Source of the DNA: Phellopilus nigrolimitatus | Taxonomy: Eukaryota > Basidiomycota > Agaricomycetes > Hymenochaetales > Hymenochaetaceae | Direction: 5' to 3' | Length of the DNA: 64,000 bases | Assembly (NCBI GenBank): GCA_021029095.1 | Contig: JAJOHG010000017.1 | Coordinates: 62,001-126,000, forward strand | Part shown: positions 48,767-59,768 of the stretch, one piece after another | How positions within the stretch are numbered: position 1 is the stretch's first letter | Layout of the letters: every line of letters starts with the position of its first letter | Program-made: the position numbers and the translations under genes | Notes under the pieces: generated by a model | The model's input: the letters and a program-made list of their open reading frames with translations, nothing else | Databases searched by the model: none | What the model was told of the DNA's origin: nothing

Positions 48767-50796
48767 TCAGTTTTTTACATTCGAGTTGTCATTTATCCAC
48801 TCGATTACTCTCGTGATGCCTTTCTCTCCAGCCAGCAGCGCCTGGCCGTGTCTACCATTAGGGTCGTACCACAGGTTTTTCCGTACACCGTGTGATATCA
48901 GATATTTCTTGACCCGCTGTTTTTTAAAAGGAAGAAGAAACATAAGCCTTCTTGATGATTCCCTGAACTAAAGAATCTTACTTCAGCATCGACGATGCAA
49001 TCCTTTCCACCAAGAAGGAAGAGCGCACGGGTCGGGTCGGTCGCGCAGTCAACCTCCCCGAACCATAGTGTATTGCTCAGCCAATCGAAATGCCGCTGCA
49101 GGAGGTTCGCCACACCGAGCTCAGTGCCAACGAAGTAGCGAATGACAAGTTCGACACCAGTCGTGCAGGTACGATACACGAAGTTGTAGCACACATCACC
49201 CTCCCACGAGCAGAATGTCACGGGGTCGACAAAGCAGGAGCGTTTGACTAGCTTAGGGAAAGATTTAAGCATCCATGCGTGAGCATATGACCCACTGTAA
49301 ACCAACCGAGGTCAATGGAAAAAGCCTTGAAGTAGGGAAATATCATACTTGGAATGACTCAATAAGGTAATGCCGTGCCTATCATCAACGGAGGGTCCCG
49401 CCCAACCCAACTTATCCAACAGACCAGTCAGGCAAGCCACTGTCTCGTGCCGAAGCATAGGACGCAGAAATCGCGGATGGAAAATGTTTTGGGAGATTTG
49501 CGGTTGAAGGGGTATTAGAAGCGGGATATGCGGAAGTTCATTGAGTATATGTGAGAGCACCCTTTGGTACTGGAAGACCCCGAGTCCAAGGCCATGGAAA
49601 AATACGACAGGATCTGGACCCTTTGCTCGATCGTAGCCGCGCGGAATGTGAACAAGATATCTGCAAGATAGACGAATAAATACGTAGTTTTAAAGTCCGT
49701 GCAAAAGGTGTGCACTCACTCTAAATCTTTGAATCGTCCGTTCATCAATTGATAATTTATCTCATACCACGTAAGTAGATAGACATTTGCAGCCTTCACG
49801 AATAGATACCAGACAAGAGGTCGCGGTAGGACATTTACAGGATCAATTGTCAGGAGGAGTGTCTTCACGGATGGGTTAGACCCATCGGGTATCTTGCAGC
49901 CGACCCGTTTCTCAAGAAGCTCTGTGGCTTCATCAAGGACATCACGATGTGCGCTGGGAATTTGGGCTCGAGGAGGAAGGGCGGCATTGAAAGTAGACCA
50001 GTAAAGCCACGAGTGTATGTGCTCACGACAGATATATGACCAAGGGACCTTTCCGTACCTGTACAGTGTCAATAACCGAGTGAAAGAGACAGATTATATT
50101 TCATACCACGTTCGTAAACGATTTCGGAAGTCAATGGCGCGTGGGTCGTGGCGTTCGAGCCTCTCTATATTGCAATCAGGACTTGTAGGTCTGTCGGTTT
50201 CTAACTGTTTCTCGTCGCTATCCGCAGGTAAAGAAGCGAGCCCAGACTGCAGCACTCGCTTGAACGCCTGCTGCAGTTCTATAATATTTGTGGGCCGGTT
50301 GGGAGAAGGGCCGGATATCCGTCGGATGCATGCATAATAATAAATGCTGAAAAGCACCTGAAAGAGCGGAACGTGTAAATACGTATTCAAGCAGTGCTCC
50401 TTGAAGCTCACTCGCCTCACATAGCGCAAGCACGAAGAGCACCTGGCCCTTGGACGAATAGGAGAGTATCTTCCAGTAGCTGAGACTATGCAATACATAG
50501 GCCCAGGACACGGGCACCACACTCCATATGGGCCCGACGAAGAAGAAGAGAACGAAGTAGTAAGACGCGTCGCGTCGGACAGCGGGCGGTGGCGTCTCCG
50601 AGATGTCGTGTACCATCGCGTGCGCTGTCGATGAAATCGACGATGCCGACGAGCAAGCACCCAATGGCCCGGCGCTGGAACTAGCAGTGGAAGGAGTCGG
50701 GTGCACAGCGGGAGGAAAAGGGCTGACGAGCAAAATATTATGTTCACGTGAATTTTGGGCTCCCGCTTGAGATCGGGAGTCGTGACGAAGTGCCAT
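48767..50796 (-). CDS. Alpha/beta hydrolase with N-terminal membrane segments
   Basis: The ATG at 50796 gives a polar head of about 75 residues. A hydrophobic segment follows (YYFVLFFFVGPIWSVVPVSW), then a second (GQVLFVLALCEASELQGALL). The hydrolase domain has YLVHIPRGYDRAKGPDPVVF with FHGLGLGVFQYQRVL (oxyanion-side HG motif). The nucleophile elbow is split by an intron but reads LLSHS|NGSYAHAW, an S-x-S-x-G form. The acid position is probably in LFLLGGKDCIVDAE, and the base is His in GRHGQALL. It ends EWINDNSNVKN at 48767. About 500 residues in total. The membrane-anchored layout suggests a lipase/esterase-like enzyme, but the substrate is not deducible. Its start is only 78 bp from the IDH start. 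Confidence 0.85.
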
Positions 50797-50874
50797 CAGC
50801 GCGTCTCAATTTTGTTACACTTTTTGCTCGTCATCGTCTCCTCCATCCTTTCCTTCCGCTCTTCCTCCATAGAC

Positions 50875-52516
50875 ATGTTGCGCTCCGCGGTCTCGACTGC
50901 TGCTCGCTCGGTATCTCAGGCGGTGAGCTCGTCGTGCTCGTAGTCGCCAGGGACTGTAGCTCACATACATCGTTACCAGCGTTATGCGACAACACTCTCG
51001 GCTGGTTTCCCGAAGGTCATTCAGAGAGTGAGTTGCGCCTGTCTTTAACCAGGTAAAAGAAAGTTTCTGAACGTCGGGAACAGGGGCCGACGAAATACGG
51101 TGGTGTGTACACTGTGAGTCGTTGCTTGACCTTAATGTAGAGTTTTATCTAAAGGACCGCAGGTGACGCTCATCCCGGGCGACGGTGTCGGTGCAGAAAT
51201 CACCGACTCTGTCAAGGAGATCTTTGAGGCTGTCAACGCGCCCATTGAATGGGACCAGTACAATGTCTCCGGGATGTCAGTCTACCGGCGAGGACCTGTT
51301 CAAGCAGGCAATGGACAGTCTCAAGCGCAACAGGGTGGGCTTGAAGGGTGAGCAAGCAAAATTAGCCTGGCGTATTTATTGTGTTAAGCTTTCATTATAG
51401 GTATTCTCTTCACACCAATCTCGACTACTGGCCACATCTCGTGGAACTGTAGCCATGCGTCAACAACTTGACATCTACTGCCTCCGTCGTCCTGTGCAAG
51501 TCTCTTCCCGGCTTCCCCACTCGCCACTCGAATGTCGACTTCGCCATCATTCGTGAGAACTACCGAGGGTGAATACTCTGGATTGGAGCACCAGAGCTAT
51601 CCCGGTGTCGTGGAGAGCCTGAAGGTGTCGACGAGGATGAAGGCCGAACGTATCGCTCGTTTTGCTTTCGACTTCGCAGCTGAAGAACGAACGGAAGGTT
51701 AGAGAAAAACAAACTTTATTGACATCCACCTCGGTACTTAACATTCGAACAGAAAGTGACTTGCGTCCACAAGGCGAACATCATGAAGCTCGGCGACGGT
51801 CTTTTCCTCAACACTTTCCGCCAAGTAGCTGAGGAGTACAAGAGCTCGGGTATCATTGCAAACGACATGATTGTCGACAACACGTACGCGCATGATATTA
51901 TGTTTACTTAAGCTTTGGGAGAGATGGACTTCTTTTTTTTTTTTCTTGAAAAAAACAGTTCAATGCAGCTCGTCGCGAAGCCTGGCCAGTTCGACGTGAT
52001 GGTCATGCCTAACCTGTACGGTGCAATCGTCTCGAACATCGGAGCTGCGCTCGTCGGTGGTCCTGGCATTGTTCCCGGCTGCAACGTCGGTCGTGTGAGT
52101 TTATGATTCGAGGTACCTATGCATTGAAGAAAATATTGACGCTTTTCTGTACAGGAATACGCCCTCTTTGAGCCTGGGTGCCGTCACGTCGCGAAGGATC
52201 TCATGGGCACCAACAAGGCCAACCCGACCGCTATGATTCTTAGCGCGACTATGATGCTTCGCCACCTCGGGTAAGATCGAAATTAGCCTGGATTCTTATC
52301 GTCCAACTGATTAAATGGACGTGTAAGTCTGGACCACCTCGCGAACAGCATCGCTAGTGCAACTTTCGATGTGATCGACGAAGGTAACGTCAGAACCGCT
52401 GACATGGGAGGCGAGTGATGCACGCTCTAAATGTCCGTATGTTCGCTCATCATTAAGTACACTAGGCTCCTGCAACGACCTCCGACTTCACAACGGCGGT
52501 CATCAAGAAGCTTTGA
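50875..52516 (+). CDS. IDH1: NAD-dependent isocitrate dehydrogenase subunit (reading frame interrupted)
   Basis: Mitochondrial NAD-IDH subunits oxidise isocitrate to 2-oxoglutarate in the TCA cycle. The ATG at 50875 gives a presequence ([15 protein letters not shown]), then [42 protein letters not shown], and [10 protein letters not shown]. The middle is recognisable only by changing frame: single extra bases appear at about 51277, 51448, 51479, 51561 and 51679. With these read through, the segments [55 protein letters not shown] and [20 protein letters not shown] line up perfectly. The C-terminus has [40 protein letters not shown] and [13 protein letters not shown]. The last junction (about 52417-52465) also lacks a phase-consistent splice. 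It is either a sequence with assembly indels or a freshly disabled gene. Confidence 0.85.
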
Positions 52517-52707
52517 GCGATCGTTCGATAGGACGTCAGGACTGTAGGTAGACGGTAGACTTCCAAAAATCCTCATTCTAGGGACAGGATAATACCAAGT
52601 TATACAATCTTAATTCTCTGCGTCACATCCAGACATGTGAAGTGAATAGAGTATGTTGTATCTTGAGGACTTACATGGGAATTTCAGGTCCCCAAGGCAA
52701 GGAAACC

Positions 52708-54247
52708 TCAAAAATCCTCGTTGTAAATCAGATCATCGTACGCTGCTGTAGCGTCGAGAGCTGCTTCGTAATCCTCCAGGGACATGTTCTTCACTTTCTT
52801 GAGGGACGGCTCCTCTTCCTGCTGTTCGAGCTTTTTCTCGGCCATTTCGTCCCGGATGCCACTCTTCGGGTCTTCTCTGCCTTCTTCCACACGCCCCGGT
52901 CCATTCCCTGTTACTTCTTTCCCTTCACGCACCTTCCGCAGACTCAAAATTGTCGCACAGACGCATCTCCGCGCGCTCTCCCCCACCCGTTGACCTCAGG
53001 CCGGAATTCTGCGTACAAACCAAACCCCTTCTCGTTCAGCTCGGTGGGTGAGAACGTATCCGCGAGTAGGCGCATCGCACCCATGATGAAGGGGAGCGTC
53101 TGGCGGAACGCGCGCGACATGTACGCGAACGCAGACGCGGGTTCGACAGGTTCGCCCTTCACCGAGAGCGCGCCATTCGGAAGACTGGGTCGTGTAGACC
53201 GGACTAGTGTTCGAACTGACTAAGTAACAACACGATGAGCTGCGATTGGAGAAGTAACGTACATCCTGCGGGAAACAGTACCGAATAAGATTTAAGGAAG
53301 GCGAGAAAGTAAAAGCCGGACGCACCGCCTTCCCATTAGATCAATGTAGGGCTGCGAATCCCCCTTGACATGCTCAATCCCCTTTCCTTTACCCTGTTCG
53401 AATATACCGAGTGACACACCCTTCGTGATTGCGTTCATTTCGGTATATGCTGAAGCTATATGAAAGTAAAAAAAGTCGTTTATTCCACTGAATCAGGTCT
53501 ATGTTTAACAGAGCTACATACTAATGCTTAGCGCCTCTTCGCGCTTGAAGCCCAAGTCGCTCCGCAACGACGGTCGCCCAGGCTGTCATGACCGGCGCAC
53601 GGTTCACTACGGCCTGACTTAGTCCGTAGCGACTTATCCATGCCAAAGTTTGAATGACTGCGGCACTAAGCCATGAGCTGTTAAGCTCACCTCTACGTCT
53701 GTGACTTCATTGAACTCGAAGCTACCTAGGGCAGCGCCCTCATCGCGAGGTCCGGTGGGAAGGAACTCATTCAGGTCATCATCACGTTTGCGCTTCTTCG
53801 ACGCAGGTTTCTGACACGGCAGGTTGATGTTAGCACGCACGAAGCCTGCCACGATCATGATACGCAACAGTTCTTGCTTTCCCCGAGCTCGACGGCCCGG
53901 CGCCCGCACTGCTGGATGAAACCAGGGCACCGCCAACAGCGGCCGTTCCTAAGCTAGCCGTCCTGTATCCTGCCTTCTTGAACGCCGCCAGCGCAATTTT
54001 CCTGTCCTCCTTGCTCTCTACACCAAGAGTCTTCAGCTGGGCATCTGTCAGCTTGCCGAGCTTGGCGGGAGTATTGTGTGTTTTGTATCTGACGGAATCA
54101 GAATTAGCACGCAATAAACTTATTGGCGCTTTTAGCATGATGTGCTAACACTTTCGAGGCAAGATTTATAGCCTTTGGCATCGCCAAGTTCGAATTGGTG
54201 AGAACTTTGAGAAAAGCCGGCAAAGGAATCTTGGTGTCTGAGGACAT
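52708..54247 (-). CDS. Conserved fungal protein of unknown function
   Basis: The ATG at 54247 gives MSSDTKIPLPAFLKVLTNSN and LAMPKAINLASK. A small helical module follows with KTHNTPAKLGKLTDAQLKTL and GVESKEDRKIALAAFKKAGY. Next is a basic-acidic segment (KKRKRDDDLNEFLP) and a core with NRAPVMTAWATVVAERLGF, AYTEMNAITKGVSLGIFEQG, and IEHVKGDSQPYIDLMGRR. Then AFAYMSRAFRQTLPFIMGAM and LLADTFSPTELNEKGFGLYA appear. It ends in an acidic, Lys/Glu-rich tail (SLEDYEAALDATAAYDDLIY). The helix/TPAKLG/KLTDAQ module is reminiscent of a SAM-like helical bundle; the charged linker suggests a nuclear protein. I believe this is a conserved fungal family, but I cannot name it. Coordinates of the internal introns are approximate. 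Confidence 0.7.
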
Positions 54248-54545
54248 GGCCGTTGTAGCATGAGAACTCGGGACCTTCGGATGTTAATCACTGAGTCATC
54301 CACTCGCATATGTCTCGAACGATTCAGGAACAGTTTTCTAGCACGTTGAGTGATAAGAAACTCTAAAACACTATTCGCAAGACATGCATCTATCCGAGGC
54401 TATCCAGGGCTATCCAGAGTTCTAAAACTCCAAGAATATATATATCTGGGAAGCACATAACTGAAAGATTACTCCACAAAAAAAAATCATCTTTTTAAAA
54501 CACAAGACATCCTTCTTCTTATGGCACCCAAATGTATTTATTTCT

Positions 54546-55894
54546 TTATTCCGTGAGGCAGGTTGTCTCGACAATGATTGCGGTGACCTCGTAGGGGTCT
54601 AGAGCAAGATAAGATCAGTTTAGTTCATGATCTCCAGGATTAATAAACCAACCGATATTGGAAGCAGGACGCCTGTCCTCGAGGTAACCGAGGCCGTTGT
54701 GTGCGACGTGGCGAGGAATACGGATCGAGGCACCACGGTTGGCGACACCAGGACGAAAACTGTGTGATGTGACCGGTCTCGTGGCGTCCAGTGAGACGGA
54801 GGTCGTTGTCAGTGCCGTAAACAGCTATGTGCTCATTGTGGCGTTTCGACAGCTTCTCTATCGCCTTCTTAATAACGTCCAGACCACCCTTCGTGCGCAT
54901 AGCGTCGGTAGAGAAGTTGGTGTGGCAGCCAGCACCATTCCAGTCGCCCGGAAGAGGCTTCGGGTGGAAGGACACCTTGATGCCCCACTGCTCTGCAATA
55001 CGGACAAGAAGGTAACGTGCCATCCAGAGGTGGTCACCCATCGAGATACCCTCGCAAGGGCCAACTTGGAACTCCCATTGTGAAGGCATCACCTCGGCAT
55101 TTATGCCGGAGATGTTGACGCCCGAGTAGAGACAAGCACGGTAGTGCGCCTCGATGAGGTCACGGGCGAATACCTTACCGGCACCTAACAGAGAATAGCA
55201 CATTTATTATAACCTTCCTGATTGAAATAGAGAAGCCGGTAAATATTGACGTACCAGCTCCGCAATAGTAAGGACCCTGGGGGCCGGGGAATCCTCCCGC
55301 AGGCCAACCGTAGGGCCTGCCATCCAGACCCATCAAAGTGTATTCCTGCTCAAGTCCGAACCAAGGCTTCTCAGCCGCGGCCGCTTCCATGATTTTCTTC
55401 GCCGCCGCACGGTGATTGGTCTTGTTCGGTGTGCCATCGCTGTTGTACGTCTCAGCCATGACGAGGATATTGTCACCTCCGCGGAAGGGGTCTTTGAAAA
55501 TAGCCGCAGCACGGAGGTAGATATCCGAATCGTGACCGTGAGCCTGATTCGTTGAAGAACCGTCGAAATCCCACTGGCGAAGCTGGGTGATGTCGGTGAC
55601 CTTGCTGCCGACGGTCTGATGAAGATGGGCGTGAGTGACATCCCCCACGGTCCCCGACCTCACACTCGGTTCGCAAGTAAAATAAATTCTGAGATATCCA
55701 CTCACAGTTGTCTTCGAGCGCAGCTCGCCATCGCCATCAATCCAAACATCTACGAGATCACGAGTCATTTATTGAGTCTCGTTCGACTCCTGAGGGCGAA
55801 TGAAGCGCATACACTCAGCCTGTATCTTCTCGCCTTGGTCAAGGGCGAGGAAGGGCGCGAGTAGGTCAGATCTATACGGGATAGCGGTGGACAT
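54546..55894 (-). CDS. GLN1: Glutamine synthetase (one frameshift near the C-terminus)
   Basis: It condenses ammonia and glutamate to glutamine using ATP. The ATG at 55894 gives [20 protein letters not shown], then [75 protein letters not shown] with catalytic Glu residues, and GPYYCGAG. The next exon continues [55 protein letters not shown] and [14 protein letters not shown]. At about 54750 one extra base shifts the frame. The following bases, read in the shifted frame, give [20 protein letters not shown] and [11 protein letters not shown], and the last exon gives [17 protein letters not shown]. Otherwise full length (about 355 residues) and very well conserved. As written, the product would lose its last 70 or so residues, including active-site Arg positions. 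Confidence 0.93.
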
Positions 55895-56310
55895 TGTGAC
55901 GACAGTCGAGGATGAACGAGGAGGCACGAAGAGGAGTAGAAAGTTAGTGTGAGCTTGATATGCTGATGGTTATGGAAAAGGGTATAAAAGTAAAAGATCA
56001 TTTATTTGGCAGTCGGCATTTTCGGTGTAAACAAGACGTGTAATTGGTCGATAAGCAAAGGTACAGCCCAGGTCCCTCATCTTACATAATCCACTGCAGT
56101 GTCTGTGCAGCTTGGCTTGCGGCCTGCGGGCTCAAGACGTATGTCTGGCTAGTCCATCAGCGCTCAGCCGCCCGCAAGATCTTGCCGCGGAAAATACTCT
56201 ACCAACCTGTGCGTCCGCCACCAAAGACAGGCAGCATTTTGGTTTGCAAAAATTTGCATGACACGTTATACAGCAGAAGGCCGTTCGCCATTCTCACTCG
56301 AAAGAATACT
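55895..56310. other. Upstream region of glutamine synthetase, left flank of the transposon
   Basis: About 415 bp. It contains the glutamine synthetase promoter and ends at ACT, the target site of the Harbinger-like insertion. No gene is seen. Confidence 0.5.
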
Positions 56311-56373
56311 AGGGACGTTCAACATAGGAATGGAACGTCGTTCCGTTCCTGTCGGCTACCCAGAAAGGTAAGG
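56311..56373 (+). repeat. Left TIR of the Harbinger-like element (63 bp)
   Basis: Identical over 63 bp to the reverse complement of 59769-59831. It contains a palindrome at 56328-56350: GGAATGGAAC, then GTC, then GTTCCGTTCC, arms matching at 9 of 10 positions. This may be a transposase-binding or hairpin site. Confidence 0.92.
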
Positions 56374-56529
56374 ATTATTCAGCGCGGCAAGCAGACGTTA
56401 CAGCGGCGTTACAGACGCACATCGCCTGTACTCTGACCGTGTCCTCCTCGCACTCGCTGTGTCGCTCTTTCTAGTCTACTTGTCGGCTTTTATTCTAGTT
56501 CTACTGCTTTTTTTTCTTCCTTTCTCAAA

Positions 56530-58156
56530 ATGCTGAACACGAACAAGGTCTCAGCTAAGACCGGCCTGCCGCCCATCCACTGGAGCCATGCCAGCCATTT
56601 TTTGACGTGGCAGCTTATCGCGGAGCTCGAGTCGACTGAAAACCGCAAGATTCTTTGCGGTAAGGAAGTAGGAGAGGTATGTAGACTAAATTAATGTGCT
56701 TTTATCATATTCTAACCTTTTTCAATAGAAATCAAATGGTGAACGCAAGGTTGCGGCATGCAGGCGCATCGGCGAGAAACTGCTGCCACAGCTTGCTCAA
56801 ACGAACGTGGCCGCGACAGGAGACAAAATCAAGAAAAAAATTGACTCGTAAGTACTCTTATAATCTTTGCCTTCACGTTATCAATAGTGTCGGACCGATT
56901 CGACCTCGAGCAAAATCATCTTGCCGGCAAACGTCTTCGCAAAAATCTGCATACCACCACGCAGACGAAGGACGAGGTGAAGGGTCGACCGAGTGTGATG
57001 GTCTTGCCTGTGAGCGTTTATGGTGTCCGTGAATTGACTGACATAATGTATAGACTGTTTAAGACGTACAGAGAGCACGATATGCTTTTGCAGCAGACCG
57101 GGCAAGGTGTTGGTGCCGAAGGTCAGGACAGTGGTGTTGACCAGGTGTCAAGCTGTTACGTTGGAAAGGATGGACCAGACATTACGACGACGCGTGAGGC
57201 ACGCAACATATGGGGTGAGCTGAATAAATACTTTTTTACTGGACTCGTCTTCATTGAATAACAATAGAACAAATTACGAAGTCTTTTCCATTCTTCCCTT
57301 CGCTACATCGCCTTCTATCGACACGCCCGAACTCCTGCCCTCCAGCAGTTGCTATGGGTGTTGGTCCAGGAGGTCGAAAAATCACATACTTTCAGCCGCC
57401 CGCAAATTATCATCCGAATGAAGCTGCAGACATTCACGATGACCATCTCATTGATCCTGCTCTCGAGCCACCTGAATCCTTGGAGTCACAGTCAGTTCCA
57501 CATTTCTGTGAAGCCGATAACGTTCCTAACAGTCCGTTTTTGAATTTTAGTTTCACTCTGCCCCGTTCTATCCTTGGTGAGCGCTCGTCCAATGTTGCGC
57601 TCCCGGAAGTACCTCCACACCGTCACATTGATCTGCTACATACTCCTGCCTCCGCCAATAATGAAAATCAGGAGCCTCCGTCTTCGCAGCAGCTTCCGAC
57701 TCAGAGCTCAACTCCCGCTCGGAACTCTGCTCTTGCATCCGCAATGGAGAATGCAGAGAAGACAGTCACCCAACTTCCACAGAAACGCTCGTTTGATGAT
57801 CGCTTTGTTGATGTGCACGAGTACGTGATTATTTTCATTGTAAATTCAAGCAAATAAATATGAATAATAATAGGAGGAGCATGGAAATGGTGAAAGAACG
57901 CATGGTCGAGGAGAGCGCATACAAGAAGCAAAAGCTTAAGCAGTCCGATCGTGATGTGGTTGTGCGTGAGCGTGAGTCGCTAATTCGCCAGCAGGAACTA
58001 AACGAACGCAGACGTTCCTCGGCTCGTCGTGACTACGATGACCAAATCTTTTCAAAGGAGGAATACCGCCAGACATTGCTTCAGGTAAACAACCGTGACG
58101 AGGAAATCATTCAAGTGCTCTCCGTACTTGACCACCGTGTCTCCGAAACCATTTAG
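56530..58156 (+). CDS. Transposon accessory protein with Myb/SANT-like domain
   Basis: Harbinger transposons need a Myb/SANT-like partner that binds the TIR and imports the transposase. The ATG at 56530 gives [40 protein letters not shown] and [20 protein letters not shown], the Trp-centred helical domain. KIKKKIDS is joined across a 206-bp intron (56848-57053) to [20 protein letters not shown]. Then [31 protein letters not shown], a [21 protein letters not shown] linker, and a coiled-coil C-terminus: [20 protein letters not shown] and [20 protein letters not shown], ending [13 protein letters not shown]. The reading frame looks intact. The large intron contains the ubiquitin-derived block described separately. 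Confidence 0.85.
56896..56988 (-). pseudogene. Polyubiquitin fragment (31 codons) inside a transposon intron, antisense
   Basis: On the minus strand this block encodes [12 protein letters not shown] directly followed by [19 protein letters not shown]. That is the end of one ubiquitin unit and the start of the next, so it spans a polyubiquitin junction. By my count about 26 of 31 residues match ubiquitin; the first 12 are identical and the differences are in the second part. It lies wholly within the intron between KIKKKIDS and LFKTYREH of the accessory gene. Upstream and downstream of the block on this strand there is no further ubiquitin-like sequence. It cannot make a functional product. 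Confidence 0.85.
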
Positions 58157-58326
58157 ATGTGCTCTTTGACTTTGACGAACAAACCGAACACTACTTATTA
58201 CCTTCGAGACTTCAACAAGATTTATTTTCCTATCTTCTTGCTTCCGCATACCCCTTAGCCACTACTATATCTTATCATCAGCCTATTGCTATATCCTGTA
58301 TATCCAATGTCATGGTATATAAATTA

Positions 58327-59650
58327 TTACTGCTGCATTCTGCGGAATACCAGAAGTTCTGCGATAAGTCTCTGCCTCTTTTCTTCACCTTCCCTCTCGT
58401 TCAAATCTGCTGGCACATCACCTTGCCCATTACCCCTGTCACCTCTCTGTGTCTCCCGGACCTCTTCATGTTCAGCAGCAAAGTATTCTGCTGCATTTGT
58501 CCCCTCAACGTCTATGACGAGATTGTGTAAAATGATCGCAATCGTGATCCAGCGGCATGCTTTGACATGGTCCTGGGCATTATTAATATCCACACGCAGA
58601 CCCCGCAAGCATTGGAAGCGACCCTTTAATGCTCCCATACAGTGCTCGGAACGGACACGGATGTGGGAGACCAGTCTGTCGAATGTCATATTTTCGCGGA
58701 CAAGATTTGCAGGTTTCTTGTGAACCGGAATGCATTGTGCAGTAAGCGTGTACGCAGAGTCGACCCAGCAGAATTCTTCCCCCTCAAAAAACCAATCTGG
58801 ATGTTTGAAGGCACATGTGTACTCAAATGCAGTAGCATCATGAGCAGAGCCTGTGAATCCATGCGAATAATCCACAATACGAAGATTGGATGGAATGTTT
58901 CCTATCTGAATCAAGTTCAATTATTTTCAGGCATCAGAATATGAATAAGGACATTACTTGTAGATTTAAACCATAGTTCCCCTTCCTTGTGTAGTATGCA
59001 TCTCCATGCATCCCAGGCTCAGAGTACAGTACGACAATGGTCCCATCGTACATGACCCAGCCCTCGCGCCATAGACCGTTGAATCCGACCCGTTCCTCCA
59101 TCCATACTTTCTCGGCCTCTTTTTCAGCAGGGGTCAGCGGGCGAACAAACATGTCATGCAATGACTCAATGGCATCAAAGCAGCGCTCCGTGAACAACTC
59201 GACTGAACCTTCCGATATTCCGGCTTCGCGTGCAATATCCTGGATAGAAGCACCGTTTCCATACCGTCCCATACGATAAAGTGTGACTGCAAGCTGATAA
59301 TCAACAGGAGACTGGGGGTTATTCGAGTTGTTTTGAAAGATGGGGTGATTCTGTATGAGCTCGACGATGACTTGGAAAACATATGGTGAGACTCAGAGCA
59401 TTCGTTGGAAGCGTTCGTGATCGGTATGAGCATACTCCCAAGCAAGATATAGATTTCCCGACTTTGGTACAGGGTCACGTGGTTTCAAGTATCGTGAATT
59501 CTTGATAAGGTTGAAAGCCTCTAGATCTGTATTGAGCTGCTGGCAAAGCTCTATGATATCAAGTTCAGATGGATGGAGGAGAGAGTCTCGGAGCATCATA
59601 TGCACCATGTATGCCCGAGTGATCTGATTGCGATATTTTTCACGAGGCAT
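58327..59650 (-). CDS. PIF/Harbinger DDE transposase (DDE_Tnp_4 type), one nonsense codon
   Basis: The ATG at 59650 gives MPREKYRNQITRAYMVHMML, SELDIIELCQQLNTDLEAFN and HTDHERFQRML, then TGA at 59393-59395, after which the same frame resumes VSPYVFQVIVELIQNHPIFQ. A helix-turn-helix region follows (MGRYGNGASIQDIAREAGIS EGSVELFTERC as two parts). The catalytic region has EGWVMYDGTIVVLYSEPGMH with YYTRKGNYGLNLQ, an intron (about 58921-58975), then IVDYSHGFTGSAHDATAFEY, FCWVDSAYTLTAQCIPVHKK and SEHCMGALKGRFQCLRGLRV. Ends LLVFRRMQQ at 58327. Candidate acidic triad residues are the Asp of MYDGT, the Asp of VDYSHG and the Glu of SEHCMGALKGR. Apart from the one stop, the protein is intact. Confidence 0.9.
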
Positions 59651-59768
59651 ACTGGTAGTTGAAGAGAGTATCTTGTCGATTGTCGCTCAACGTTCAGCAC
59701 GATATTGTGCTGTACCGAAATAGTAAGTGTGTGACAGATTGTGACTCAGGGATGTAAGCTGAAGTAAC

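Noticed and set aside
56887..57261. 124-codon open frame starting [15 protein letters not shown] on the plus strand
   Set aside because: Its first part is the antisense of the ubiquitin block and intron sequence; only the part from LFKTYREH belongs to the accessory gene, reached by splicing.
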